Source: an uncultured Selenomonas sp. (GTDB lineage Bacteria > Bacillota > Negativicutes > Selenomonadales > Selenomonadaceae). Taken from it: DNA of 8,662 nucleotides. Both the position numbers and the translations under genes were made by a program. Positions 1 to 6,189 of the stretch are shown here, one piece after another. The DNA lies in the NCBI GenBank assembly GCA_937981305.1, contig CALJPB010000105.1, positions 1-8,662 of the forward strand, written 5' to 3'. Under the pieces are notes generated by a model. That model ran no database searches and had not been told where the DNA came from. It saw nothing but the letters and a program-made list of their open reading frames with translations. The first letter of the stretch is position 1. Each line of letters opens with the position of its first letter.

Positions 1-616
1 AATAGACGAGCGGAAAGAGTTTCACACGCGTATCTTCGGGCGTTAGGATCAGCTCATATTTTTCCCCGCCGCGCCCCATCTCGAAGGCTGCGTCGGAGAG
101 GGCGATGCGCAGGACAGCTTCGCACCGCGCGATGAGCTCCTCACCGCGATCCTCCTCCGCGTCCATCAGCGCGCGCAGATCCGCCTCTATGTTCTCGAAC
201 GCCGCCCACGCCTCCTGCACGCGGATGCGGAACGGTCGCTGAAAGAGCGGCAGGGAAAGCCCCTTGTGACAGCCCTCGATCATACGCTCGGTGTCCGCAT
301 CGCCCGGGAGCGCGGCGATCGCCGCCTCAAAATGGGGGAGGGCGCAGTCCTCACGGTCGAGATAGTAGTAGGAATAGCCCATGCGGAAGTTCCAGAGATG
401 ATCCCCATTGAAATAGTCTGCGTGCGGCGCGAGGAGACCGATCGCCTTTTCAAAATAGGCACGATCCTCTGCGCCCGCCGCGTTGTTGTAGGCGCGGGCA
501 AGCTCACTGTCGAGCTCCGGTGTGCGCTCCTCGCTTGGCAGCGCCTCGATCTCTGTGATGATCTTTTGATATTCTTCGTTCTCGTGCCAGATATGGCACT
601 GTTCAAGTAGTGTCAT
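1..616 (-). CDS. TPR-like helical protein of a poly-immunity-type operon (partial, C-terminus cut)
   Basis: The ATG is at 616-614 and 205 codons are open to the left edge, so the C-terminus is missing. The start lies two bases after the stop of the upstream gene, and the GGTGGGA that encodes that gene's last residues is the only ribosome-site candidate, which suggests translational coupling. The visible protein is acidic and helical. Residues 1-30 form an amphipathic lead, 36-120 contain two or three TPR-like helix pairs (ELARAYNN near 39-46, WNFRMGYSYYYLD 75-87, ALPHFEAAIAALPGD 92-106), and a second helical part starts near 130 (QEAWAAFENIEADL). No signal peptide or membrane segment is seen, so it is probably cytoplasmic. 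I recognise it as a conserved Firmicutes protein that accompanies SUFU and DUF4253 proteins, but its activity is unknown. Family recognition is from memory; the reading frame is secure because it is long, in phase with the operon, and has sensible composition. Confidence 0.8.
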   Translation of the reverse strand, partial: MTLLEQCHIWHENEEYQKIITEIEALPSEERTPELDSELARAYNNAAGAEDRAYFEKAIGLLAPHADYFNGDHLWNFRMGYSYYYLDREDCALPHFEAAIAALPGDADTERMIEGCHKGLSLPLFQRPFRIRVQEAWAAFENIEADLRALMDAEEDRGEELIARCEAVLRIALSDAAFEMGRGGEKYELILTPEDTRVKLFPLVY

Positions 617-618
617 AA

Positions 619-2586
619 TTAATCCCACCAGAAATACCAGATGTTTGATTTTTTCAGACGCTCTGCGAGCTTGCCGACGGTTGTACCAGGTGCGCCCTGC
701 TCGACGATGTCGGCGCAGAACGCATACTGTTCCACTGCGAGTTCTTTGGCGTGCGCGGGTGCAATGGGCGCGGGTACGCTGTACTCAAGCGTGTCATAGG
801 TGAGGACGGCGGGCATCGCACCGTGCTGCTCGTGCCAGTATTTCGACACAGCCATCAGCGCGGCGGTATCGGGGCAGTCGTTCCACCCGCCGAACGGCAG
901 ATAGGCAAAGACCTCCCACGGATTCTTCACGGGGATCTTGGCGAGAATGAGCGGCTGCGTCTCCTGCGTTTCGTAGTCCCAGTAGCTGATAAAGCAGTCG
1001 GCGGCAGATTCCTCCTCATCGGATGTTTCCGCGCGGTTCTGTTCAAACCGCTCACCGAGCCGCTCCGTCAGAGTCGCCTTGCCGTCCGGCAGAGATTCCA
1101 ACAGAATTTTTTCGCGGTACGCTGCCACAGCCTCCGCATCAAAATCGTAGTCCTCGAAATCCCCCTTCTCTGCCCCCGCATTCATCGTCAGAATCTCCCA
1201 GAGCGTATCGCTCGGTACAATGAGCACGGGGACGAATCCATCGCGCACGCCGCGCCGTACGGCATAGCCGTATGCCGCCGTGATCGGATCGTCGTCCTCC
1301 ATCGGGGGGAAGTACGTCAGGGAGCAGTCCGCCCTGCCGCAGTTCAGATACTGCATGATCGCCACAGCAACGTCGCTTGGTTCCTCATTTTCGTTCATTT
1401 TCACATTTCCTTCCGTTTTGCAGCCATTGCGCTTCCACGCGTTCCATCGCCGCTCGATGATCGCCGCCATCTCGCGATAGAGCCGTTTGTCAAACGGGAC
1501 AAAGAGATATGCCTCGTCGTCAAATTCTTCGGAGTAATACTGCGTTGCGCCGAAGTAGGAGAGGGCATGATCGTCGATGTCCGAGGGAAAGGAGGGGGCA
1601 TCGCCGTCGTAATAGTAGCGCGCGAATGCCGTGCCCTCCTCGTTAAAGAAGCCTCGCATCAGAATCCCGTGCAGCTCGTCGCGGAGGAAGGGGCGCAGAT
1701 CCGTCTCGGCAGGATGCTCCTTTACGGCAGAGATGGTTGCCGCATACTGACGGACGAACCAGTCCGCCATCAAATCATGCAGGATGCACCACCGCAGGTA
1801 GACCGCCATGTGGCTGTACGCCTCGATCTCATCGACGGGGAGCTTCTTTTTGCGCAGACTGTCGAGGTGCCACTCTGCATTGTCCATCACGAGATCGTCG
1901 AAGTCCTCGCCCGCGAGTGCGCTGCGCCTCTGTGGATCGACGACAAAGCCAACGTGTCGCTCGCCAAAGATGTTCAGCAACTCCTTGGCGCTGCGGTCGC
2001 ACTTGTAGTTGAGTTCGTCCCGATAGAGCGGGATGATCTGATAGAAATTGACATCGTCGCCGCCCGGCAGGACGCAGACATCGCCGTCCTGCCCGCAGCG
2101 CTGCGGACTGACGAGGAGCGCTGCCGTCAGCTTGGTGTTTTCGGCATAGGGGGCTCGGTTGCTGATCGTGTGTCCCCAGCCGAGCCATGTACTGTCCTCG
2201 ATCGGCAGACGAGCGAGGCTCTTCAGCAGACGGATCGGCCAGTAGTGTTCCTCGTCATTTTCGTGAATCTTCCAGTCGGGCGGCAGGGCGATCGCGAGTT
2301 CCGCGCGTTCGAGTTTGTATTCGGCGAGCTCTTCGGGGACGTTCATGCGGTGCGCGCCCATCCCGAGGGTGACGAGCATATAGTAGTTGCGCTCCTCCGT
2401 CGGATCGACGATGCAGATGTCCAGATGGATGTCCGGCGAGACGATCTCGTGAAAGACGTTCGCGTATGCGCCGAAGTGCTTTTCGATGTGACTCTCGACA
2501 ACGTCCAGTTCTTCCTCGGTATAGACCTCCGTTGGCATCGGGGCTTTCTTTTTATGCGCAGCATTATTTCGGCCAATTTTTTTCAT
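619..2586 (-). CDS. SUFU domain - DUF7832-like - DUF4253 fusion protein (655 aa)
   Basis: The start is the ATG at 2586-2584, preceded by AAGGAG at a good distance. The frame is open further upstream to 2787, but that part overlaps the preceding gene and lacks this ribosome site. After a lysine-rich N-terminus (1-20), residues about 21-215 match bacterial SUFU domains (EKHFG 35-39, LDICIVDPT 55-63, FYQIIPLYRDEL 181-192). Residues about 232-385 resemble DUF7832 (MDNAEWH 234-240, FFNEEGTAFARYYYD 313-327). Residues about 405-655 are DUF4253, with the characteristic FGGWNDCP and the terminal SNIWYFWWD. There is no signal peptide, so the protein is expected in the cytosol. Bacterial SUFU proteins are immunity factors in polymorphic-toxin systems (family knowledge), so a toxin-neutralising or stress role is inferred, not shown. 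An internal ATG at codon 397 has its own ribosome site and may yield DUF4253 alone. The neighbours are co-directional with gaps of 11 and 2 bases. Confidence 0.88.
   Translation of the reverse strand: MKKIGRNNAAHKKKAPMPTEVYTEEELDVVESHIEKHFGAYANVFHEIVSPDIHLDICIVDPTEERNYYMLVTLGMGAHRMNVPEELAEYKLERAELAIALPPDWKIHENDEEHYWPIRLLKSLARLPIEDSTWLGWGHTISNRAPYAENTKLTAALLVSPQRCGQDGDVCVLPGGDDVNFYQIIPLYRDELNYKCDRSAKELLNIFGERHVGFVVDPQRRSALAGEDFDDLVMDNAEWHLDSLRKKKLPVDEIEAYSHMAVYLRWCILHDLMADWFVRQYAATISAVKEHPAETDLRPFLRDELHGILMRGFFNEEGTAFARYYYDGDAPSFPSDIDDHALSYFGATQYYSEEFDDEAYLFVPFDKRLYREMAAIIERRWNAWKRNGCKTEGNVKMNENEEPSDVAVAIMQYLNCGRADCSLTYFPPMEDDDPITAAYGYAVRRGVRDGFVPVLIVPSDTLWEILTMNAGAEKGDFEDYDFDAEAVAAYREKILLESLPDGKATLTERLGERFEQNRAETSDEEESAADCFISYWDYETQETQPLILAKIPVKNPWEVFAYLPFGGWNDCPDTAALMAVSKYWHEQHGAMPAVLTYDTLEYSVPAPIAPAHAKELAVEQYAFCADIVEQGAPGTTVGKLAERLKKSNIWYFWWD
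1396..1414 (-). promoter_or_regulatory. Internal ribosome site and ATG before the DUF4253 part
   Basis: Read on the minus strand, GGAAGGAAA (1414-1406) lies seven bases before an in-frame ATG (1398-1396). Starting there gives a 259-residue protein that is essentially a complete DUF4253 protein. The spacing and strength are those of a real start site, so it is either a working internal start or the relic of two genes that became fused. The purine-rich stretch encodes the low-information linker TEGNVK. Confidence 0.45.
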
Positions 2587-2597
2587 TGTGGAACTCC

Positions 2598-3683
2598 TTA
2601 TGTCTGTTGATGCTGCATGGAGACAATCTGACAGTCCGGACAGAACTCGATGTAGAGCGTGCCCTCCATATAGTCCGTCAGCGCATCCCAGTGAATCTGC
2701 ATGAGATACTTCATCGGCTGCCCGCAGTCGGGGCATAGAGTGTATTCCCAGTCCTGCCACCAGAGCGCAAAGCCGCCGAGCGTGCAAACATCCTCAAAGC
2801 GTGCGCCGTAGAACTGTGGGACGGATGCCGCACCGAGGATGAGTTTGTTTTCAAAGATCGCGGCAAGCTCCTCGCCAATGTATATGGTAGGATCCGTGTT
2901 CTCGTAGGGCAGGACGGTACTGCCGCCATCAAGGGCGTAGCGACTCAGTATCGGCTCTGCATACGCAACGCAGTTCGGACAGCAGGTCGCCGTGAGGATG
3001 CCGTCGATACCGAGGAAGTGCAGACGTGCGTCCCGTCCGTCCAGTACGAGCACATCCGCCATGCGGCTGCCGCAGTGCGGGCAGTGCTCCTCTCGCGGAC
3101 GGGCGATGCGGACGGGCGAGCGACGGAGCTCCTCCTCCGATGCAGCGTGTACGAGCGGATAGCAGGTATCGAAGTTCAGTGTGCGTCGCCGTCCCTCGCG
3201 GTCGAATGTCCAACCGCCGCACTGTGCATAGACGGATGGATCGACGTGCAGCTTGCCGCGCCATGGGCGCGGTGCACGTTCGAGTGCGAGGAGTGCCGCA
3301 AGGGATCGGTCATCTCCCTGCATACCGAGGCACATCATAAGCTCGTTCGCCTCATGCGCGGCATCCGCCTCCATCAGTGCCGCGATCAGTCCGTCCCGCA
3401 CATCGGCGGGTGCGTGATAGTAGAGTGCTGAGGGCCAGAAGGAGCGCGCCGCGAGCGCCGCGCGTGGGATCTCCGGCACGAGCCGTCCGCGACAGCAGAG
3501 CAGATACCAGAAATCATCGGGAACATCCTCGATCTGCGTGATGATCTCCTGTTCCTTTGCCGCGACCTCCTCGGGCGTCCATGCGAGTGCCGCACGGCGA
3601 TTCGCAGCCGTCTTGCACCGCCAGCAAAGTCCCTTGTAACCGAGCGGTGTTCCGCAATCGGGGCATTGGTGGGGAAGCGTCAT
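2598..3683 (-). CDS. Multi-zinc-ribbon protein of unknown function (361 aa)
   Basis: The ATG at 3683-3681 is preceded by GGAAAGGAG about six bases upstream. The stop TAA at 2600-2598 is part of the TAAGGAG that serves the next gene, so this is the first gene of the operon. Three cysteine modules are visible: C7/C10 with C20/C23 (a compact N-terminal zinc ribbon), C201/C204 with C234 or C235/C238, and C317/C320 with C348/C351. Between them lie a helical part (about 35-135) and a conserved-looking block at 140-180 (DPSVYAQCGGWTF). The C-terminal GGFALWWQDWEY followed by two Cys pairs recalls YwqG/DUF1963-type proteins, in which a GG-x-P-x-W-x-Q segment precedes cysteines. There is no DNA-binding or catalytic signature I can name. 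I recognise the whole protein as a conserved Firmicutes hypothetical found beside SUFU/DUF4253 genes. It is probably a cytosolic zinc protein; its function is unknown. Confidence 0.85.
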   Translation of the reverse strand: MTLPHQCPDCGTPLGYKGLCWRCKTAANRRAALAWTPEEVAAKEQEIITQIEDVPDDFWYLLCCRGRLVPEIPRAALAARSFWPSALYYHAPADVRDGLIAALMEADAAHEANELMMCLGMQGDDRSLAALLALERAPRPWRGKLHVDPSVYAQCGGWTFDREGRRRTLNFDTCYPLVHAASEEELRRSPVRIARPREEHCPHCGSRMADVLVLDGRDARLHFLGIDGILTATCCPNCVAYAEPILSRYALDGGSTVLPYENTDPTIYIGEELAAIFENKLILGAASVPQFYGARFEDVCTLGGFALWWQDWEYTLCPDCGQPMKYLMQIHWDALTDYMEGTLYIEFCPDCQIVSMQHQQT

Positions 3684-3731
3684 GATCGGCTCCTTTCCAT
3701 GATTCTTGTTGTGGGAATATTCACCTGTTTT

Positions 3732-3760
3732 ATGATAATATAGATGAAATACGGCTTCAA
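3732..3760 (-). promoter_or_regulatory. Probable sigma-70 promoter of the minus-strand operon
   Basis: On the minus strand, TTGAAG (3760-3755) and TATCAT (3737-3732) are separated by exactly 17 bases in an AT-rich stretch. The predicted transcript starts near 3725 and gives a leader of about 40 nt before the zinc-ribbon start codon. It is the only well-spaced pair I found upstream of that gene. Confidence 0.5.
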
Positions 3761-3888
3761 TAGGACTTTCGGGTGAGATTGAAGAAACGTACGCGTATCA
3801 TACCCCCAATGGAGATAATGACTTGGATGAATACGGTGTGAATTTGCAAAATCCCGCCGCATTTGGTACACTTGCGGGAGTGTTGTAA
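3748..3888 (+). pseudogene. Possible gene tail without a start, ending at the MITE
   Basis: The plus strand is open from just after the TGA at 3745-3747 to TAA at 3886-3888 (46 codons, no ATG in frame). The reading (GEIEETYAYH, then LDEYGVNLQNPAAFGTLAGVL at the end, split here as LDEYGVNLQN and PAAFGTLAGVL) looks protein-like. The stop falls in the flank of the inserted element and would have fused directly to AAGGAG of mqnE before insertion, as at the gene junction near 2598. It may be the remnant of a gene once upstream of mqnE. The family is not recognised, and a chance open frame of this length is quite possible. Confidence 0.15.
3844..3872 (+). promoter_or_regulatory. Weak candidate promoter for the mqn operon
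   Basis: TTGCAA (3844-3849) and TACACT (3867-3872) have a 17-base spacer, and each hexamer has four of six consensus bases. If used, the transcript would run through the whole palindromic element before reaching mqnE. I saw no better plus-strand pair between 3700 and 4060. Confidence 0.2.
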
Positions 3889-4052
3889 GGAATCGCTGAT
3901 AAAATAGACCCTCAGATTGGCGTAGATTTTTTCGTCCGAACAAGGAGGCAAACCGGACGCATAGCCAAAGCTATGTGGAGGATTTGCCGACGAAGTGCGG
4001 GCAAAAAAGATGCGTCAAGATGGTGCGGCTGAATTTATCAGTGCTTCCTTAA
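3885..4052. mobile_element. MITE-like palindromic element, probably IS5-related
   Basis: Terminal inverted repeats GGAATCGCTGATAAA (3889-3903) and, on the other strand, GGAAGCACTGATAAA (4048-4034) match at 13 of 15 positions. The flanks are GTAA (3885-3888) and TTAA (4049-4052), compatible with the four-base YTAR target duplication of IS5-type elements with one change. The 160-bp interior holds no credible gene but folds extensively: CATAGC/GCTATG around CAAA at 3960-3975, GGCAAA/TTTGCC (3947-3952 with 3983-3988), TTCGTC/GACGAA (3931-3936 with 3989-3994), and a T-run facing an A-run near the ends. Length, repeats and lack of coding capacity fit a non-autonomous element mobilised by a transposase elsewhere. 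The IS5 assignment is inferred from the GGAA ends and the flank type. Confidence 0.6.
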
Positions 4053-4068
4053 GGAGAGAATATCGTAC

Positions 4069-5166
4069 ATGAGTGATCGAAAGAAAGCCCGTGCCGCCGC
4101 CGAGCGCGGGGCGCGGCTGACGAGGGAGGATGCGCTCGCCCTCTACGAGGACAACGACCTCCTCGCGCTCGCCGCATGGGCGCGTGCGGCGAAGGAACGC
4201 GCGAGCGGGAAGAACGTCTACTATACGGTGAACCGCCACATCAACCTCACGAATATATGCAGCGCGAACTGCCCGCTCTGTGCATTCCAGGTGGAGCAGG
4301 GCGATACGCGCGGCTATATTATGGAGACGGACGATGTGGCTCGCGTGTTGGAACTGGCGAAAAAAACGCCGCATCTGACGGAAATCCATATCGTGAGTGC
4401 GCTGCATCCCGACCGTCCATTTTCCTACTACGAGGGCGTGGTGCGTCAGGTGCGTGCGGCGCTTCCTCGTGCGGACATCAAGGCGTTCACGCCCGTGGAG
4501 GTTGTGAACTTTGCAAAGACGGAGGGGACTTCCGTCTGCGACATCCTGCGCACGTTGCAGGCGGCAGGGCTGTCGTCCCTCCCCGGCGGCGGTGCGGAGA
4601 TTCTGTCCGACCGCGTCCGCGCAATCATCTGCCCGAACAAGGCGACGCGTGCGGAGTGGCTCGACTGTATGCGTACGGCGCACGAACTCGGCATCCGCAC
4701 AAATGCGTCCATGATGTACGGACACATCGAGACGGTCGAGGAGCGCATCGACCATCTGCTTGCCCTGCGCGACTTGCAGGATGAGACGGGCGGCTTTCAG
4801 GCGTTTATGCTCTTTCCGTTTCATCCCGAGAACACGGCGCTCGGCGCGGAGCGGAAGCTCGCACGCGTCGGCTCGTGGGAGGATATGAAGATGCTCGCAC
4901 TCTCACGCCTTGTCCTCGACAATGTGGCACATTTCAAGGCGTTCTGGGTCATGCTGACGCAGCCCATCGCGCAGCTTGCCCTTGGCTTCGGTGCGGACGA
5001 TCTCGACGGCACGATCGGCGAGGAGAAGATCATCCATGCGGCGGGCGCACAGACGCAGACGGGCATTACGCGGCGCGAGCTCGACGCGATGATTCGCGAG
5101 GCGGGCTATGTGCCTGTGGAGCGCGACACATTTTATCAGCCGATTGCGGCAGGGGAGGGCGCATGA
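4069..5166 (+). CDS. mqnE: Aminofutalosine synthase (radical SAM), menaquinone biosynthesis
   Basis: This enzyme joins 3-[(1-carboxyvinyl)oxy]benzoate to S-adenosylmethionine and yields 6-amino-6-deoxyfutalosine, the second step of the futalosine route. The start ATG is preceded by AAGGAGAG (4051-4058). The 365 residues match the family length. The radical SAM cluster cysteines are C64, C68 and C71 in NICSANCPLCAF. Other family marks are YTVNRHINLTN (52-62), PGGGAEI (172-178), FHPENT (251-256), which separates MqnE from MqnC (WTFQPxNT), and GFGADDLDGT (306-315). The residue before the third cysteine is Leu where Phe is usual. The stop overlaps the mqnC start as ATGA, so the two are translationally coupled. 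The alternative, a CofG/CofH-type deazaflavin enzyme, is unlikely given the FHPENT and DDLDGT motifs and the mqnC neighbour. The product is cytosolic. Confidence 0.93.
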   Translation: MSDRKKARAAAERGARLTREDALALYEDNDLLALAAWARAAKERASGKNVYYTVNRHINLTNICSANCPLCAFQVEQGDTRGYIMETDDVARVLELAKKTPHLTEIHIVSALHPDRPFSYYEGVVRQVRAALPRADIKAFTPVEVVNFAKTEGTSVCDILRTLQAAGLSSLPGGGAEILSDRVRAIICPNKATRAEWLDCMRTAHELGIRTNASMMYGHIETVEERIDHLLALRDLQDETGGFQAFMLFPFHPENTALGAERKLARVGSWEDMKMLALSRLVLDNVAHFKAFWVMLTQPIAQLALGFGADDLDGTIGEEKIIHAAGAQTQTGITRRELDAMIREAGYVPVERDTFYQPIAAGEGA

Positions 5167-6188
5167 GAATCTCGGAGCGGGAGGCGGCAGACCTCCTCAC
5201 GCACGGCGACCCCATTGACCTCGGACGCGCGGCGGATGCGGAGCGGCGGCGGCGGTTCGGCGATACGGTGACGTTCATCGTTGACCGCAACATCAACTAC
5301 ACAAATATCTGCGTGAATGAATGCCGTTTCTGTGCGTTCTATACGAAGGTGGGCGCGGAGGACGGCTACCTCCTGCCGATGGAGGAGATTCTCGCAAAGG
5401 TCGGCGAGACGGCGGCGGCGGGCGGCACGCAGGTCATGATACAGGGCGGCATTCACCCCGATCTGCCGCTTTCCTACTATGAAAATATGCTGCGTGCGAT
5501 CCGTGACCGCTATCCCTCCATCGTGATCCACTCCTTTACGGCGACGGAGATTCTGTACTTTGCCGAAAAGGAGGGCATTACGATTGAGGACACGCTGCGA
5601 CGCTTGCAGGATGCGGGGCTTGCCTCGCTCCCCGGCGGCGGTGCGGAGATCCTCGTGGACCGCGTGCGGAGGCTCATCGCACCGAAGAAGATCATGACCG
5701 AGGACTGGCTGCGCGTGATGCGTACGGCGCACAAGATCGGCATGGAGTCGACGGCAACGATGGTCATCGGCTTTGGTGAGACGATGGCGGAGCGTGTGGA
5801 GCACATGGAGCACATCCGCCGCTTGCAGGAGGAGACGGGCGGCTTCCGCGCGTTCATCACATGGACGTTCCAGCCGGGCAATACCGCACTCGGCGGGGAA
5901 AAGACGTCGAGCTGGGACTATATGCGGACACTTGCCGTCACGCGTCTCTACATGGACAATGTAGCGCACATACAGGGCTCGTGGGTGACGCAGGGCGAGC
6001 GTATCGGACAGCTGACGCTCGGCTTCGGTGCGGACGATCTCGGGAGCATCATGCTCGAGGAGAATGTCGTGCGTGCGGCGGGGACGCGGTACAATATGTC
6101 GATTAAGAAGATGATTGATCTGATCCGCGGCGCGGGCAGAGAGCCGGCGCAGCGTGACACTCAGTATTGCGTGATACGGAGGTTTTAG
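5163..6188 (+). CDS. mqnC: Dehypoxanthine futalosine cyclase (radical SAM), menaquinone biosynthesis
   Basis: This enzyme converts dehypoxanthine futalosine to cyclic dehypoxanthine futalosine by a radical SAM cyclisation; MqnD then cleaves the product to 1,4-dihydroxy-6-naphthoate. I chose the ATG at 5163, which overlaps the mqnE stop and has GGGGAGGG shortly upstream. An in-frame ATG at 4875 would lie deep inside mqnE and adds unrelated sequence. The 341 residues fit the family. The cluster cysteines are C50, C54 and C57 (NICVNECRFCAFY). MqnC marks are QGGIHPDLPLSYY (94-106), PGGGAEI (157-163), WTFQPGNTAL (234-243), GSWVTQG (272-278) and a GFGADDLGS segment (287-295). The next gene starts one base after the stop, with GGAGG at 6178-6182. 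The protein is a paralogue of MqnE, and the two genes share long identical DNA blocks at conserved motifs. Activity is inferred from family membership. Confidence 0.93.
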   Translation: MRISEREAADLLTHGDPIDLGRAADAERRRRFGDTVTFIVDRNINYTNICVNECRFCAFYTKVGAEDGYLLPMEEILAKVGETAAAGGTQVMIQGGIHPDLPLSYYENMLRAIRDRYPSIVIHSFTATEILYFAEKEGITIEDTLRRLQDAGLASLPGGGAEILVDRVRRLIAPKKIMTEDWLRVMRTAHKIGMESTATMVIGFGETMAERVEHMEHIRRLQEETGGFRAFITWTFQPGNTALGGEKTSSWDYMRTLAVTRLYMDNVAHIQGSWVTQGERIGQLTLGFGADDLGSIMLEENVVRAAGTRYNMSIKKMIDLIRGAGREPAQRDTQYCVIRRF

Positions 6189-6189
6189 T

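Noticed and set aside
751..2610. 619-codon open frame on the plus strand opposite the SUFU/DUF4253 gene
   Set aside because: It lies antisense to a protein with clear domain matches. Its translation is rich in Arg, Val and His with no family resemblance; GC-rich codon bias explains its length.
2587..2787. Upstream extension of the SUFU fusion start to 2787
   Set aside because: It would overlap the 3' end of the zinc-ribbon gene by 190 bases, whereas ATG 2586 has AAGGAG and starts just before the conserved domain.
3852..3879. TCCCGC/GCGGGA hairpin as a minus-strand terminator
   Set aside because: There are six pairs, a 16-base loop and only four T bases afterwards; no minus-strand gene ends here.
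3757..3951. Minus-strand 64-codon frame with a CTKCGG zinc-ribbon-like motif
   Set aside because: It starts inside the mobile element, has no ribosome site and carries only one Cys pair. The motif may be chance.
4875..5162. In-frame extension of mqnC into mqnE
   Set aside because: The added residues are out-of-frame mqnE sequence; the ATGA overlap at 5163 gives a family-length protein.
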